Part shown: positions 22,273 to 33,724 of the stretch, piece after piece
How the letters are laid out: every line of letters starts with the position of its first letter
Numbering within the stretch: the first letter of the stretch is position 1
NCBI GenBank assembly: GCA_016271365.2
Contig: CM057452.1
Span: forward strand, 828,598,001-828,662,000
From: Neoceratodus forsteri
Lineage: Eukaryota; Chordata; Ceratodontiformes; Ceratodontidae
Direction: 5' to 3'
DNA: 64,000 nucleotides
Made by a program: the position numbers and the translations under genes
Notes under the pieces: model-generated
Told to the model about the DNA's origin: nothing
The model's database searches: none
The model's input: only the letters and a program-made list of their open reading frames with translations

Positions 22273-22408
22273 GCAATAAGTCACTCCAGGGTGTAGTATA
22301 TCATGGAATATCATCACTGCTTGGGTGGTTGGATGCACTCAACCTGCGGATGTGTGCCCAACCACCAGGTTATGTCACCATGATATACCACACTGATAGC
22401 CATATTGC
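22273..22408. mobile_element. Palindromic MITE-like element, copy A
   Basis: A ~136-base foldback element. The left end is GCAATAAGTCACTCCAGGGT and then GTAGTATATCATGG. The reverse complement of the right end reads GCAATATGGCTATCAGTGTG and then GTATATCATGG. No coding capacity. The same terminal words recur at 23318-23462 and 27502-27560. Class is unresolved; TTAA flanks at two copies would suit a Kolobok or piggyBac-type origin. Confidence 0.6.
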
Positions 22409-22429
22409 TAATAATGGGTCCAAGAATCC

Positions 22430-23300
22430 TTCATTCTGATGGTCGGCGGCACCTTTCAGCATTTTAAATCCTACAATTACCCTGTGGAAAAGGTGCTAGC
22501 CACCAGTCACACAACATGAAGCCCCTCTCAAATCACTCCACCATGATGAACCCACAACTACCAAAGATGACAGACTACAAAACAGTCACACAACTCCACA
22601 TTCCACAGTACCGAAGTATTCAAACGCAAACCACGTTGGTTGGAACTCTTCAAATCCTGCCCAAAGCTACCTATAAGAAAAACAAAGTGTCCTTACAAGT
22701 GTGTTTAATAAAAAACTCTTTATCTCCATGATCTTTTCACTTCCCGGTTCCAGGACAGCCAAAGATGACTACCACCATGGCAGTCACAGGAGAGTCCCAC
22801 AGTTTACATTTACGTCCGATCCCACTCTAAACACTAACTCCTCAAAGCCTATTCTCATACTAGCTAAATCTTCTCATACCCTCCACTTGTTTCTGATCAA
22901 CAGAAGAAAAAAAAAAGAAATTCTCCAGAGTCATGACGATTCATTCTCTTTACCACAAAGTTAAACCTGGAAACACATATCGAAACAGCGGTCCATTAGT
23001 GCTCACTCCACACAGACTGTCGGCAGCAGCAGACTCTCTCATAAACAAACAAAGCTGCAGCTTAAAGTAGATTCACTGCCCCACAATACTGTGTATAAAA
23101 AAAGAACCCAGGAGTCACAGCCTTGTGTTTAAAAAAATGTATCACCACATGCACTGTATTACTAAACATGGGGGGGGGGTAATATTCTACCTAGCAACAC
23201 AAAACTTATTTTTATGATGCAAGAATAAATGAAAATAAAAATTATGTAAACCACAAAAAATATGTATTTTTCTTTTCTTTTTTTTTTTTTTGAGTGAAGG
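22430..23300. other. No gene seen
   Basis: A-rich, low-complexity sequence with several K/N/S-rich short ORFs, a G10 run at 23170 and a T-run at 23277-23292. No motif recognised. Confidence 0.4.
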
Positions 23301-23317
23301 AGGAACATTGTATAATT

Positions 23318-23462
23318 GCATTATGCCACTCCAGGGTGTGGGGCAGTGCTGGACTTATCCACATCTGATGTGATTAACTCACTTGGCCTGCAGCCTTGTG
23401 ATCGAATCACATCAGGAGTGGGTAAATCCAGCATTACCCCACACCCTGTCGTAGTATATTGC
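23318..23462. mobile_element. Palindromic MITE-like element, copy B
   Basis: A ~145-base foldback. The left arm contains CACTCCAGGGTGTGGGGCAG and ATCTGATGTGATT. The right arm is the reverse complement (AATCACATCAGGAG, CCCCACACCCTG). Arms are about 55 bases long. TTAA follows the right end (23463-23466); the left flank is ATAATT, possibly a mutated TTAA. A 137-aa ORF running through it is a by-product. Confidence 0.65.
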
Positions 23463-23575
23463 TTAATTAGCAGATGGTTTTGTCAGTATTTGGTTTATTG
23501 GAAGGGGCAGATGATACACTGTCCACACATTCCTGATAGTTACACAACATTCATAAGGTGCATTGTTCAAAGAGT

Positions 23576-23700
23576 GAAGTTCAAGTTCAAGTTTATTATT
23601 ACAGGAATGACTCCATTGAGCAAGCTCATTAACAAGGAGGTCCTGGAGATTTCAAACAATACAATGACGTACATGATCTTATACAAAACAGATTTGGATA
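23576..23700 (-). mobile_element. L2-type LINE 3' end with (TTGAAC)n tail
   Basis: On the minus strand the fragment reads AATGAGCTTGCTCAATGGAG and ends in an AACTTGAACTTGAACTT tail. The same GAGCTTGCTCAATG word occurs at the 3' end of the LINE at 47.49 kb, so both belong to related families. Coding sequence is absent. Confidence 0.6.
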
Positions 23701-23895
23701 GCACGAGTAAGCAGCAATGGCAAAGATAAGGTACAATTTTGATTGCTGCAATTAACTGATACATTACATACAAAAAACTAACTGCACTAATGTGCGTGTA
23801 GATGATACACATAGAGTGCGACAAGTCTTCACTGGGGGCAGAAGGAATAGGAAAAAGAAAAAATGAAAACATGGGGCTGTAGATGACACTGCAGA

Positions 23896-24390
23896 GAAGG
23901 GTGGTAGGTTCAGAGGGACAGGAATATTGTGCACTGAGATGGGTACAGGAGGGTGGTCTAGGGAGGGTGGTGACTGGGTGGGGTAGAAGGGATAGGGAGA
24001 CAGGAGGTGGGGAAGGGAGGTGGTAGGTTAAGCAGGACAGGAATATTGTGCACAGAGATGGGGTACAGGGAGAGGGGTCTAGGGAGAGAGGTGACTGGGG
24101 TAGGGAGGGGTAGGGAGACAGGGAGTTGGAGGAGGGAAGAAAGTGTCAGGAGGCAGAATGGGTAAAGGGGATTGGGGGTAGGAATATAGGGGTAGGGAGG
24201 AGGGATAGGGTGACAGGGAGGTGGAGGAAGGAAGAAGTGCTAGGAGGCAGAATGGGTAAAGGGAGTTGGGGTAGGAATAAGGGGTGGGTGGGGCAGATAG
24301 GTGAGAAGTTAGGCTGGGTGGATGGTGGGGAGACAGGGATAGGGTGGCAAGCAGAAGGGATGGTGAGGATTCATATATTAACCTAAGCGT
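23896..24390. repeat. G-rich tandem repeat array
   Basis: Two nested tandem families. A ~120-base unit is present twice (GGTGGTAGGTT ... GGACAGGAATATTGTGCAC ... GAGATGG). An ~85-105-base unit is present twice (GACAGGGAGxTGGAGGA ... GGAGGCAGAATGGGTAAAGG). Many GGG/GGGG runs on the plus strand give G-quadruplex potential. ORFs on both strands here (86 and 134 aa) are compositional. Confidence 0.8.
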
Positions 24391-24483
24391 GAAGAGCAGG
24401 ATGAACACAGATTTTCTCTTAATATTAAAAATGCAGACTTCTTGTAACTTTCTATGTTGCTGTTTATGATGTAGTTTCAGCAT

Positions 24484-24760
24484 ACAACTTTTTACCTTTC
24501 ATTGCACATTTTACTGTTTTGTACTGTGCCATTATTATTTGTGCTGCTATCTCCTTGTTGCATTGTAGTTATTCTTCCAACTGCTTTTACGTCTGTAACT
24601 AATTTACCCTTTAAATTGTATATGCTACTGTTTCTTTGTACCATGTTTCATGATTGTTTTGTGACTTATGCTTTCCTGGGTCACACCTGAAAATAGACAT
24701 ATTTATTGTCAAGTCCAACTACCTGGTTATCAAAAACCAAATAAATAAATAAATATTTTA
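24484..24760 (+). mobile_element. L2-type LINE 3' end
   Basis: 3' UTR ending TTTCCTGGGTCACACCTGAA, then AATAGACATATT and CTACCTGGTTATCAAAAACC, then AAATAAATAAATAAAT. Same signature as the ends at 3.8 and 57.8 kb. No ORF2 text is attached. Confidence 0.75.
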
Positions 24761-24859
24761 AAACCAACTGTTGGTTGCTAATTGCTGCAGTATACATATA
24801 GAGCCTGGTCTTTCACCAGTGGCTAACATGTGAATTTCATTTGTGGGGTTGAACTTTGT

Positions 24860-25088
24860 CACTACTCAAAGTTAAACACATACACTGGAACCCACAAGGA
24901 TGTAACACAATTCTGCAGCATTTTGCAGCAGAGTTACTGCAGCAAACAAGACTGTTTCAGTGGCAGGTAATCTCTTCTGACATGCAGTAGCCTGGTACAC
25001 TGCATTGCATCCTAGTGGGCTCCACTGGAACAACAACGCACAAGTGATAAAACTTGGGAATCTGTACATGATAAAAAGTACAGATCCC
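24860..25088. repeat. Nested imperfect palindrome
   Basis: Outer arms: TTTGTCACTACT ... CTGGAACCCACAAGGATG at 24857-24903, against CATCCTAGTGGGCTCCACTG ... AAGTGATAAAACTT at 25007-25054. An inner hairpin, GGAATCTGTAC/GTACAGATCC, sits at 25057-25087. It looks like a degraded foldback element. Confidence 0.5.
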
Positions 25089-25109
25089 AAAGATAATGAG
25101 CTGCATCTC

Positions 25110-26875
25110 AGAGTGTGGTTTATCAAAGCATGATTGAGTTATATTGGTGGGGAAGTGTGTAAAAGTATATATTTAGATGATCCCTTCCTTAGCTGTATCT
25201 CACTTCTTAATAAATTGAGAAGTTTGATTTCAGTTGTGTCACTTCATGAATTGCTAATTATCATCAAATCATTAATACAACAGATGGCATCAGGCTGGAT
25301 ATATCTGGAGTTCCTGCTGACAGACTGAAAAGACAAAACTTCAAATCCCTAGTTCCATGAAGAAAATTGTACAGAATATTGTACAAAGAAAACAATACAT
25401 GCCACAGTTATCCACATCAGCGTTTATTCGTGCACAGTCAAATATGGATATTTTGGAGGTATGAATGACATTTAAAATAATCTAAACAATAGAAATAGCT
25501 GCAAATTCAGATTTCTTGTCCCCTAAAGCATGAGAAGGTACTCTACGGTACAGTGGTAACCATCACCATGAGAAATTGCGGTGAGCTACACAGAGTGCGA
25601 ATACTGGGAATATTGGAAAAGCTGAATTCATCTGAATGTGACTTTTCCAACAAATACTATGATAGGGTGCACCAGATGGCATACATCACTACATGTAGTG
25701 ATGGCTGTCACTGTATGTCGAAAGAAAAGAGTATTTGTTTGAGGAGTAGGTCCAGCAGGACTATCACTTGTGTTAAAATGTGCTAAACACAGGAGAAGAT
25801 GTTATTCTTAAAATTTAAGAATATAACACTGCAATAACATGAGGCTACAAATAAAATGTTGATATAAACAAATAAACAGAAAATAAAGTTAAAACTGACA
25901 TTTTGACCATGAAATCTTCTTTGTGAATGCTCAAGAAACAAAAGTAAGCCCCATAATTAAAACTTTATCCTAATAGTTGTAGAACTAATGCCCCTATAGA
26001 AAGCCCATTCATTTTTTTATCTAAAGAAGATGGCATTTTTTAAGGTATTCCTTTCAGCTTTCAGTTCCACTGGATAGTTAATCACTCACTGCAGGGTAAT
26101 TGCTTTATAGACAAACATTATGAAAGTCAGGGGATCAGATTTCAAATCCTAGTTACAAAAGTGCATGTTTACATATACAAAGGGACTAACCACAACTTTA
26201 TCAATCATATCTACTTGTAAACAAATATTTAGCATGAGCACAGGATGGCAGTCTCAGTATACAGAATATACAGTATATACTGTAGATAAGTGTTTCTCAA
26301 ATGAAACCATCACGGCCACATGTGTCCACCAGCACAATTTTCTGCAGCCACAGAGCTCTTTAGAGTTCCATTTACAAAAGCAATAGAAGGGACAAGGAGA
26401 ACTAGAGAACTAGGTGAAACTATCATGGACTTGCTTTAATGTATACAGTGTAAAAAGGAATGTGTTATATCAAGGGGTGTGTGGTATAACAGGGGGTTGG
26501 GTGAGAAAACTAAGCAGTAAGGCCACCAGTATGTTTTGGAAGTCTTTAAGGCAACTAGGATTTAGAGCTTGAGAACCACTGCTGTAGATCACCTGTATAC
26601 AACCAGACCACAATGCAGTGCATTCACTCAGGCTTGCTATGCAGTGCATTGTGTTTCTCAACATACATTAACATATTTATATTGCTGTTATGTTAATGAG
26701 AGCATCTGGAATCTGTATTAATAAACCTTTCTCAGAACAAACTAGTCAGAGAAGAAAATATATATATCATGCTGTATGAATATCCATTTCCTGTATCTTA
26801 CAATTGCTTGCTTATTTGCACACAGTGATACCTAGTATCAGGTTTACTCACGTCATTCAGCTGCCTGAGTAAAGA
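25110..26875. other. No gene seen
   Basis: AT-rich sequence. The 77-aa ORF at 25553 and its neighbours show no family motif. TATACAGTATATACTGTA near 26270 is a short palindrome. Possibly intergenic unique DNA. Confidence 0.4.
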
Positions 26876-26879
26876 ACAG

Positions 26880-27098
26880 TCGAGAATAGTCAAAGCCATC
26901 ACTTTACACTTCCTTTTTTCCTCCAGTTTGCCAACTGACTATTCAAGCATGCAGGTTAAAGGGCTTGTGGAGGCATACACGTCCAAAACCAGTTCCTGTG
27001 CAATGTCACCTGCTGACTCATTAACAATCCTGCAGATGATGATGTATATCTGTAGCACTTAATAAACCAAGTTCTGGCAAGAGCCACTATGACTGTGA
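26880..27098 (+). repeat. Dispersed repeat, copy 2
   Basis: Partner of 17885-18117. It shares GTCAAAGCCATCA, TTTGCCAACTGACTATTCAA, GGAGGCATACAC and CCTGCAGATGATGATGTATA. Both copies end a little after GATGTTGTATAT/GATGATGTATAT. Confidence 0.6.
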
Positions 27099-27129
27099 TA
27101 CATTAACTAGAAAAGGGTGTTTCATGGGC

Positions 27130-27500
27130 TTAAACATAAACATTTATTTATTTATTTAAAAATATCAGATTTACAAACCTTTGAGTCAGAGACTCATTTA
27201 CAAAACACCTTATCGAAACTAATACAAAGAAACAGCACAGTTAACAAGTCAAAAACAATGGCTCGGAGAGCAGACAGTTATAACAATCATTCACGGAGAT
27301 ACATGGGTAGAAGTAGATAAACAGATTACACAGTTTAGGCACACAGGCACCACATCAACAAGACCAAAGCAGTTCAAACAATATACAATAGCTAAAGCAA
27401 ATAAACATCAGTAGTCAAAGAAAGCCCAGAGTGTTCACATGAAGGCTGTTGCATACGATAACTGAATCAAAGTATAGTACATTGAGAAAGGGCATATTTA
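27130..27500 (-). mobile_element. L2-type LINE 3' end, same family as 19.2-22.0 kb
   Basis: Reverse-oriented 3' end. TATTTATTTATTTAAAAATA is followed by ATTTACAAACCTTTGAGTCA and GAGACTCATTTACAAAACAC. These match the complement of the 3' UTR at 21920-21990. The remaining ~250 bases are probably 3' UTR and ORF2 tail. The left edge is clear; the right edge meets the TTAA before the MITE at 27502. Confidence 0.65.
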
Positions 27501-27501
27501 A

Positions 27502-27562
27502 GCAATAAGGCACTACAGGGTGTGTGTTATCATGTAATAACATCACTCCTGGGGTGGTTGAA
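27502..27562. mobile_element. Palindromic MITE-like element, copy C (half)
   Basis: Begins GCAATAAGGCACTACAGGGT and GTGTTATCATGTAATAACAT after TTAA (27498-27501). Only the left arm is recognisable. Confidence 0.5.
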
Positions 27563-28800
27563 GCATGAGAAGCTGAATATTTATTTATTATTTGCACTTA
27601 TTTATTTGATCCACTGGATCAGCAATATTTGCACAAGCTGTGCCCAGTGCAGATTTTACAGCACTGGTCCTAGTCTGGTGATCTGGGTTTTACCCATACT
27701 ACACTGCATATGGCTTAGTGATATACTGTACAGATGGCTGCAGAGTCTAACTCATTGAAGGCTGAAGTTTCAGAAAACTATTATGCTACAAATACCAAGA
27801 CTCATTCCCTCCCTCACCCCCCAGTCACAATTAATCCTCTACCAAAGTCATGCCTAAATACCGGTGCCTCTACATCCACTCTACTAAGCTTGTAATGTCA
27901 ACATGCTTATTCTGCTGCTGTGAGTTAAACTCTTTATTTAAAAACATTTTGTTGAGAATTTTTTTTTTTAGTATATCCATGGTCAGGAAAAATGAATTTG
28001 TAAAAGAAACCAAAATTTATAGTATATTGTATAGCACTGTGAATCCTGGCTGCAGTGTTCTTTCCTGATGTGGCTAAGCAAGACACTGGCCTGCTGTAGG
28101 GGCTATTAGACATCAGACAAAAGGTACTCTGTGAAGACTAACTTGGAAAGATGCAATAAAACAAACTTGAATGACAGCCCCAGACATCATAAAACACCAA
28201 GGGAAAATTAGAAAAAAGCCTCTCACAGCCTCATAGAAACAAAACACTGGACTTGAAGTGAGAACTTAAAACTGGTAGTAATAAATACATTCCTGATTTT
28301 AACATGCAGTTTTTCTTTAAGAAAATTCAGTAAAATATAAACAGTAGCCCAGAACTGCCTGCCTGAGAATGGCATTGGTATATTATTTGGAAAAAGGCAA
28401 GGCTGGCTCTCTTGCTATGCAATGTTCTACAAAGTAACACACTGACTGCTCTTAGGATGGTGGTGTCAAATGCTGTGAGGTACCTAGGGGAACTTGTTAT
28501 GCAGAAAGTTCCAGGAAGTGTTTAACCCATTCTACTTCTAATAGCTTTTCTATGATGTCTGTACTATCCATTTGTGCAAGTCAACTCCACTTCTCAAACT
28601 TAAAAGAAAAATATACTTAATCACAGACTGTATTTACCAAGTACTGTGCCCATGATTAAAATAATTTGAACCCCATCCCCCAAATAATGTGCCCTCATGA
28701 ACATGCATTATTTATCTGTAAAGACAATTAAAAAATGTATTTCCAAATGCATTACTAACATCGTTGTTTTCAAGGTTTTGAAGCTACTAAAAAGACAAAC
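27562..28800. other. No gene seen
   Basis: AT-rich sequence with small ORFs of no recognisable family. No repeat recognised. Confidence 0.4.
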
Positions 28801-28824
28801 TAGATAGATAGATAGATAGATAGA
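28801..28824. repeat. (TAGA)6 microsatellite
   Basis: Six perfect tetranucleotide copies. Confidence 0.95.
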
Positions 28825-30560
28825 ATATGGTAAACAAATATTGTTAATCCCAAAAGCTGAATTTTGTTTTTAGTATATAAATGTTTAAGAAATACCTGAA
28901 AGCTGTCTGTTTTCCTTAGTTTTTAGACACTTCTTAGTCTTTCCTTTTGAGACACCAGGTGACTCTGATAATCATTTGTTCCAAGGATTTTTAAGTCAGT
29001 TTGAAGGCATTTTAAGTATCTTCTGTTCTCCTAGTCCTTAACAAAATGCAGGGGCTCCACAGACTTGTTGTTCCTTGGTCCACACCCCAAACTAGTGAGT
29101 CTTCTTTCAGCATGATAGATCCACCTCATGCCCTCCCACATGAATAAAAGAAGGTGGGATGGACCTTTAAAGATTCTTGGGTGGAGGTGCTGTGGACCTT
29201 ACTTCCCCAAAAAACAATGCTGCATCCCACTACTCAGGTTCCAGTTCTTGTACCACCCATTTAAGAAAGAAAATAGTACCTGCAACCATTGACTAACATG
29301 AAAACATATATATTTGAGCGGAAAACAATTTTGAAGAGGGTAAGGTGGAGGAGACTATTTACACCTTCAGTCAGTTCCATGGACAGAAATGACATCACTC
29401 CTTTTGTACATGCAATACTCCTGTTGGCTCCACCCACAGTCATAACAATGACTCCAAGTAGCACCAACATCCTAACTTGCTACAGCTGAGGACATCATGA
29501 TACCAGTATCTGGATGTCTAAGATCATAATTGGACTCAACGTGTTTTACTCTGGAAAGAATGTAAGCTGATTTTCAATAACTGAAAGCACAGGGAAACTG
29601 CCTTGTATGTCTGCTTTTTTGCTGTTCTGTATTTCAATTAAATGTCCACAATGTTTGTCAACACTAATTTCCAATGTACTGGATTCTGACATCACTGCTG
29701 TCAAGGAGACACCAGTAAGCTGGAAGCACTCCCATCCTCAACACATACTCATCATTGTTTCCGGTAAACAACCCCCCCTTCCCCCATTAAGAGTAGTTCA
29801 GCTCCAGAAGCCCATATTCAGTGCCAGACTTGAACAAAAATATTACTCCAGCCACAGACACCCACCCTGGGATGCTATAGAAAATGTCTTCAAAATAAGA
29901 TCAGTTCAGCATCTAGAGCCCATGCCTGATGTTATTAAATACTCTCCCCAAACATCAGTCAGCAGAAGTCCATTTCTATTGTTATACTGCAGCCCCCAAT
30001 CAATCCAGCAATAGAGGCAATCTTGGGTGACATTGCGTTGCGATCCACACACCCTAAACCTATATAGTCTGCATTACTTTTTAAACATGGTGCCACCTAG
30101 TATGGGCATTGTGCCTCAATAATGTGATTCAACATGCAATCTCCTTTCATCATTTAGAATATCTATGCCTCCCTGTTGCTTCATTTTTGGTGAGCCTACA
30201 TTTCATAAGGTACAGGATATAAGGAAAGTATTTCTTAACAGAATGCAATGCATCAGAAGGCCAAAAAATGTTGGATTGTTGTTTTTCATTGCCTAATTCT
30301 TGAAAAGAAACAAAACAAATCATGTTATTTTGCATTTCAGAAAATTTAAAGTATCTACAGTTCTTTAGCTTGCTAATGTGCATCTTGTTCCTATGTTTGA
30401 GTCTTGAGGGAAACAATTTTGTGATTGACCTGGAAGTATAAAGCACTACAATACCTACTGTTACACACACATGCCAGTGTAAATGTGTGTTGACTTCCAT
30501 GAATACTTATTTTTACCAGCAGAACTTCCTTGTCTAACATACTCCTTTCTGTTTTCTGTT
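28825..30560. other. No gene seen
   Basis: Mixed sequence. CCACAG/CTGTGG words near 29055-29200 hint at a weak palindrome. The 135-aa ORF at 29607 and 116-aa ORF at 30150 (minus) lack family motifs and are likely chance ORFs. Confidence 0.4.
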
Positions 30561-30564
30561 TTAG

Positions 30565-30629
30565 TTGAAAACACCAGGAAAGAATTGCCTTTAGGTGATA
30601 TACAAACACCAGAAAATAATTTTCTGTAC
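30565..30629 (+). other. Tentative internal exon
   Basis: A 65-base open segment is preceded by a polypyrimidine tract ending TTTTCTGTTTTAG and followed by GTAATA. The open frame reads ENTRKELPLGDIQTPENNFL. Acceptor, donor and open frame together are exon-like, but such combinations arise by chance in AT-rich DNA. No flanking exon and no recognised protein were found. Confidence 0.2.
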
Positions 30630-31482
30630 GTAATATACAGTAAAGTTAAACAAAGTCACATTTGTGTAATTGTAACTAATCATCTGTTCACTTGACTGTA
30701 ACTCCCCAGAGGCTGGTTATTTATTTATTTATTAAATTTTGGTGACCAAGTAAGCCCACTTGGCCCCCGGAGGTCCCTTTTTCAGGGGCGACCCGGGATT
30801 ACATAGCAATAAACAACATTGTGAAACAGTGAACATGAGTTACATGTGTTACATGCAAACATATAGTAGTGGTACATAAGGTAAACAGTGTGAGCCGCAA
30901 TGCTGGTAAGTAGTGTTGTACCTAAAGGAAACACACTAGCATCTTTAGAGGTCTGGAAAAAGCTATTATCTGAGGGATGATCATAGGGGCCAATGCAGTG
31001 GCAAGTACTGGCTACCATCATATGAGCCTTAAGCCTAGTGCAGAAACTTTTGATAGAGGGTGCTTCCTGCACACCAGGTGGTGAGTATGTTCCATAGGGT
31101 GGGAGCAGTGTGGGTGAATGACTTGGCACCTGCCTTGGTTCTTACTCTGGGGACATGTAGGAGAGTTTGTCCCATTGTGTGGAGGAGCCAGGGACTGGAC
31201 TTTAGAGCAATGAGTCCAGAGAGACTGGGGAGGAGTCAGACTGATTAACTTGTAGGCTAAGGCAAGCTGAGGATACTAGAGGTGGGTGTCCAGTGAGGGC
31301 CAGTTTAGTAGGGATAAGGTGTCACAGTGGTGGTTCCTGGGGTTTGCCAGGAGGCAAAATGAGCCACCTTATTGTAGAGTCTTGAGTCTATTCCTCTCAG
31401 TCTTCGCCAGCCCACATATGACTGGGAGGAGGACGCTGGTGGCGATAGAGACCCTGGCTTCCAGTACCAGCTGATCTTTTAT

Positions 31483-32364
31483 TCAGTAGAGGGTGCCCAG
31501 TTTCCCAGTTGTGGTTTTGGTGACTTGGTCCACATGGTTCTTAAGGATGAGACCCTGGTCCAGGGTGAGGCCAAGGTATTTTAGGGAGGGCACTACTTCT
31601 ATGCAGTTGCCAGACACGGAGGTGAGATTTAGGTGTTGTTTTCTGTCCTGACCGAGGGATCTAGGACCAAACAACATGGCCTTGGTTTTGTCCATGTTAA
31701 GGACCATTCTGTTCTCAATGAGCCAGTTCTCAAAGGATCGTAGGTCATCTTGGAGTAAGGGACTGAGGTCTGCCAGGTTGGCTGTGGATTGATAGATGAC
31801 GGAGTCATCCACATACTGGGTGACAGTGCTCCCTCCACAGTGGTCACTTAGTTCATTAGTGAACAGGGAGAAGAGGAGGGGGCTGAGTACCAATCCTTGT
31901 GGCACCCCCTCTTTTAGTGGAAGTGGGTCTGATATGGCATCCTTCCATTTTACCTTCTGTGTGCGGCCGGTTAAGTAACTTTCAAACCACCTTAGAGCAT
32001 GGCAGTCGAGGCCTACATTGCCCAGCTTGGCTAGAAGCAGGTTGTGGTTGACCAAATCGAAAGGTCTTAGAGAAGTCTATGAAGACTGCTCCAGTAGGGG
32101 ACCCTGGTCCAGATCTTGGAGTACAACTATTGAGAATTTGGTCAGGGCAGTATCAGTCCCATGCCTGGTCCTGAAACCATGCTGGGAGGAGGTCAGAAGT
32201 TGACAGGCCTCAAGTAGTCTTGGAGTTGTCCATAGATCAGCCTTTTCTGGAGTTTTGACAGCATGCAGAGGAGGAGGAGACTGGCCTATAATTGTCAATG
32301 GACTCGGCAGCCTCCCTTGTGGATTGGAACCACATGGGCCTGTTTCACTGCTTAGGGACTGCAC
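31483..32364 (-). pseudogene. Reverse transcriptase of the 2A-bearing LINE
   Basis: Two frames. Segment 32077-32364 carries LLTSSQHGFRTRHGTDTALT and LQDLDQGPLLEQSS. Segment 31483-32055 carries MVNHNLLLAKLGNVGLDCHA, WFESYLTGRTQKVKWKD, EGVPQGLVLSPLLFSLFTNE and the intact catalytic box YVDDSVIY (YVDD at 31804-31815). LIENRMVLNMDKTKAMLFGP and SLKYLGLTLDQGL follow. The KAFD strand falls in the gap between frames (about 32056-32080), so one frameshift lies there. Otherwise the core is well preserved. Confidence 0.85.
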
Positions 32365-32753
32365 CTTCCATCAAGGAGTGGTTGACTAGCCAAAGTCAGG
32401 GGTCTGACCAGGGCAGGGCACTGTCCTTCAGCAGCCTAGGGTGAATCCCATCAGGTCCCCACAGCCCAAGGTTTTTAGGGTCATTAGAAGTGAGAGAGCC
32501 TCTTTAGGCCTGGCCAGCCTAAGGTGGAAGGATGGGTGACCTAGGTTAGGAAGTGTCCACGTACTAGGGTCAGTGTTAAGGAGAGGTAGGGCAGCCTTGT
32601 ATTAGCCAAGGTTGGTGAAGTGGAGGTTGAGTGAAGTGGCAAGTTGGAGTTTGTTGCTCAGCTGTTGTCCGTTGACCTTGATGGAACTGGGTTCGGACTT
32701 GCCATTCCCTTTTAACAGACCATTAACATGAACCCAGAAGAGTCTAGGGTTCC

Positions 32754-33146
32754 CTAGGGTTTTTTCTGAAGACACATGACATACTCCCTTTTGGCAGTTT
32801 TTATAGCCAGTTTACACTTGTTCCTGAGAGTTTGGTAGTTCACGAGGTCGACAGGTAGGGAGGAGTGCTTGAACTTTATCCAAGCCCTGTCCCGGTTAAT
32901 CATCAGGGCCTTTAATGGAGAGGTAATCCATTTGTAGCAGCTTCCCTTGGCATGGAGCTTCTTCATGGGGGTGAAGAGGTTAGCCGCCGTGATAACTGTT
33001 GTCTGGAAGAAAGCAACCGCCTCGTCCAGAGTGGGGAGTAGTTTGATCGGGCTCCAGTCTAAGCTGCTGAGGTGGTCAGTGAATTGTTCAGGTGAGAAGT
33101 GGGTATAATCCCATGCAGACAATATTCGTGGTTGAACCCTGTACAC
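32754..33146 (-). pseudogene. LINE ORF2 linker
   Basis: A 130-codon frame with LSAWDYTHFSPEQFTDHLSS, CYKWITSPLKALMINRDRAW (the PWxTxxLxxLxxxRDxxW equivalent) and LRNKCKLAIKTAKREYVMCL. It links endonuclease to RT as in the LINE at 19.6-20.2 kb. An in-frame stop separates it from the endonuclease at 33147-33155. Confidence 0.8.
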
Positions 33147-33155
33147 CTTGTTCTT

Positions 33156-33650
33156 TCAGATGCAGAAGATGGGGGAGTGGTCACTCAGGGCATCAGCCAT
33201 AGTACCACCTGTCCGAATGTTGCAGGGGTTGGTCACCATGGCCCAGTCTAGGGTGGAGTGGTTTCCTGTTTTGTGGTTCAGTCTAGTGGGTTCAGAGATA
33301 ACCTGAACAAGGTTTGCTTCTTGAATCAAGCCTTTAAGAGACAGGTTTCTGTCCTGAGCCCAATTCAGGTTAAAGTCTCCCAGGATGAGAAGTTCTGAGG
33401 AGACCTCCTTGACTTTGTCCTTTAGGACTGCCTCAAAGGATTGGAGAGCATTCTTAGGGTGGTTGTATACACACCCAATAGTGAGATGCTTGCAGAGTCC
33501 AAGGGTGATGCGTGCGAAGATTGATTCACTGTCAGTGGAGGCATTGTGCTTCAGGTTGACCTGTACTGAGTTCAGGGTATCTTTACATAGTAAGTACCCT
33601 CCCCTCTTTGTTGGTCCTGTCTCCCCACTAGGAGTGATACCCAAGGGCAC
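33156..33650 (-). pseudogene. APE-type endonuclease of the 2A-bearing LINE
   Basis: A 164-codon frame covering the central and C-terminal endonuclease: KRGGYLLCKDTLNSVQVNLK, IGCVYNHPKNALQSFEAV, the core motif LLILGDFNLNWAQD, ISEPTRLNHKTGNHSTLDWA, and the terminal catalytic motif ALSDHSPIFCI. The SDH triad element is intact. The N-terminal strands lie in the gap 33650-33725 with a stop. Confidence 0.85.
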
Positions 33651-33724
33651 TGACCTCGTGAGAGTACATGTGGTTTGAGCCAGGTCTCAGACACATCCAG
33701 CACATCTGGTTGGTACAGGTCCAA

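Noticed and set aside
23316..23729. 137-aa ORF as a gene
   Set aside because: It runs through a palindromic MITE and a LINE 3' end; no motif.
24079..24483. 134-aa minus-strand ORF rich in Pro/Ser/Leu
   Set aside because: It translates the complement of a G-rich tandem array; repeat phase and composition explain it.
25553..25786. 77-aa Cys/Ser-rich ORF as a secreted peptide gene
   Set aside because: No signal peptide, no splice context, no family match by eye.
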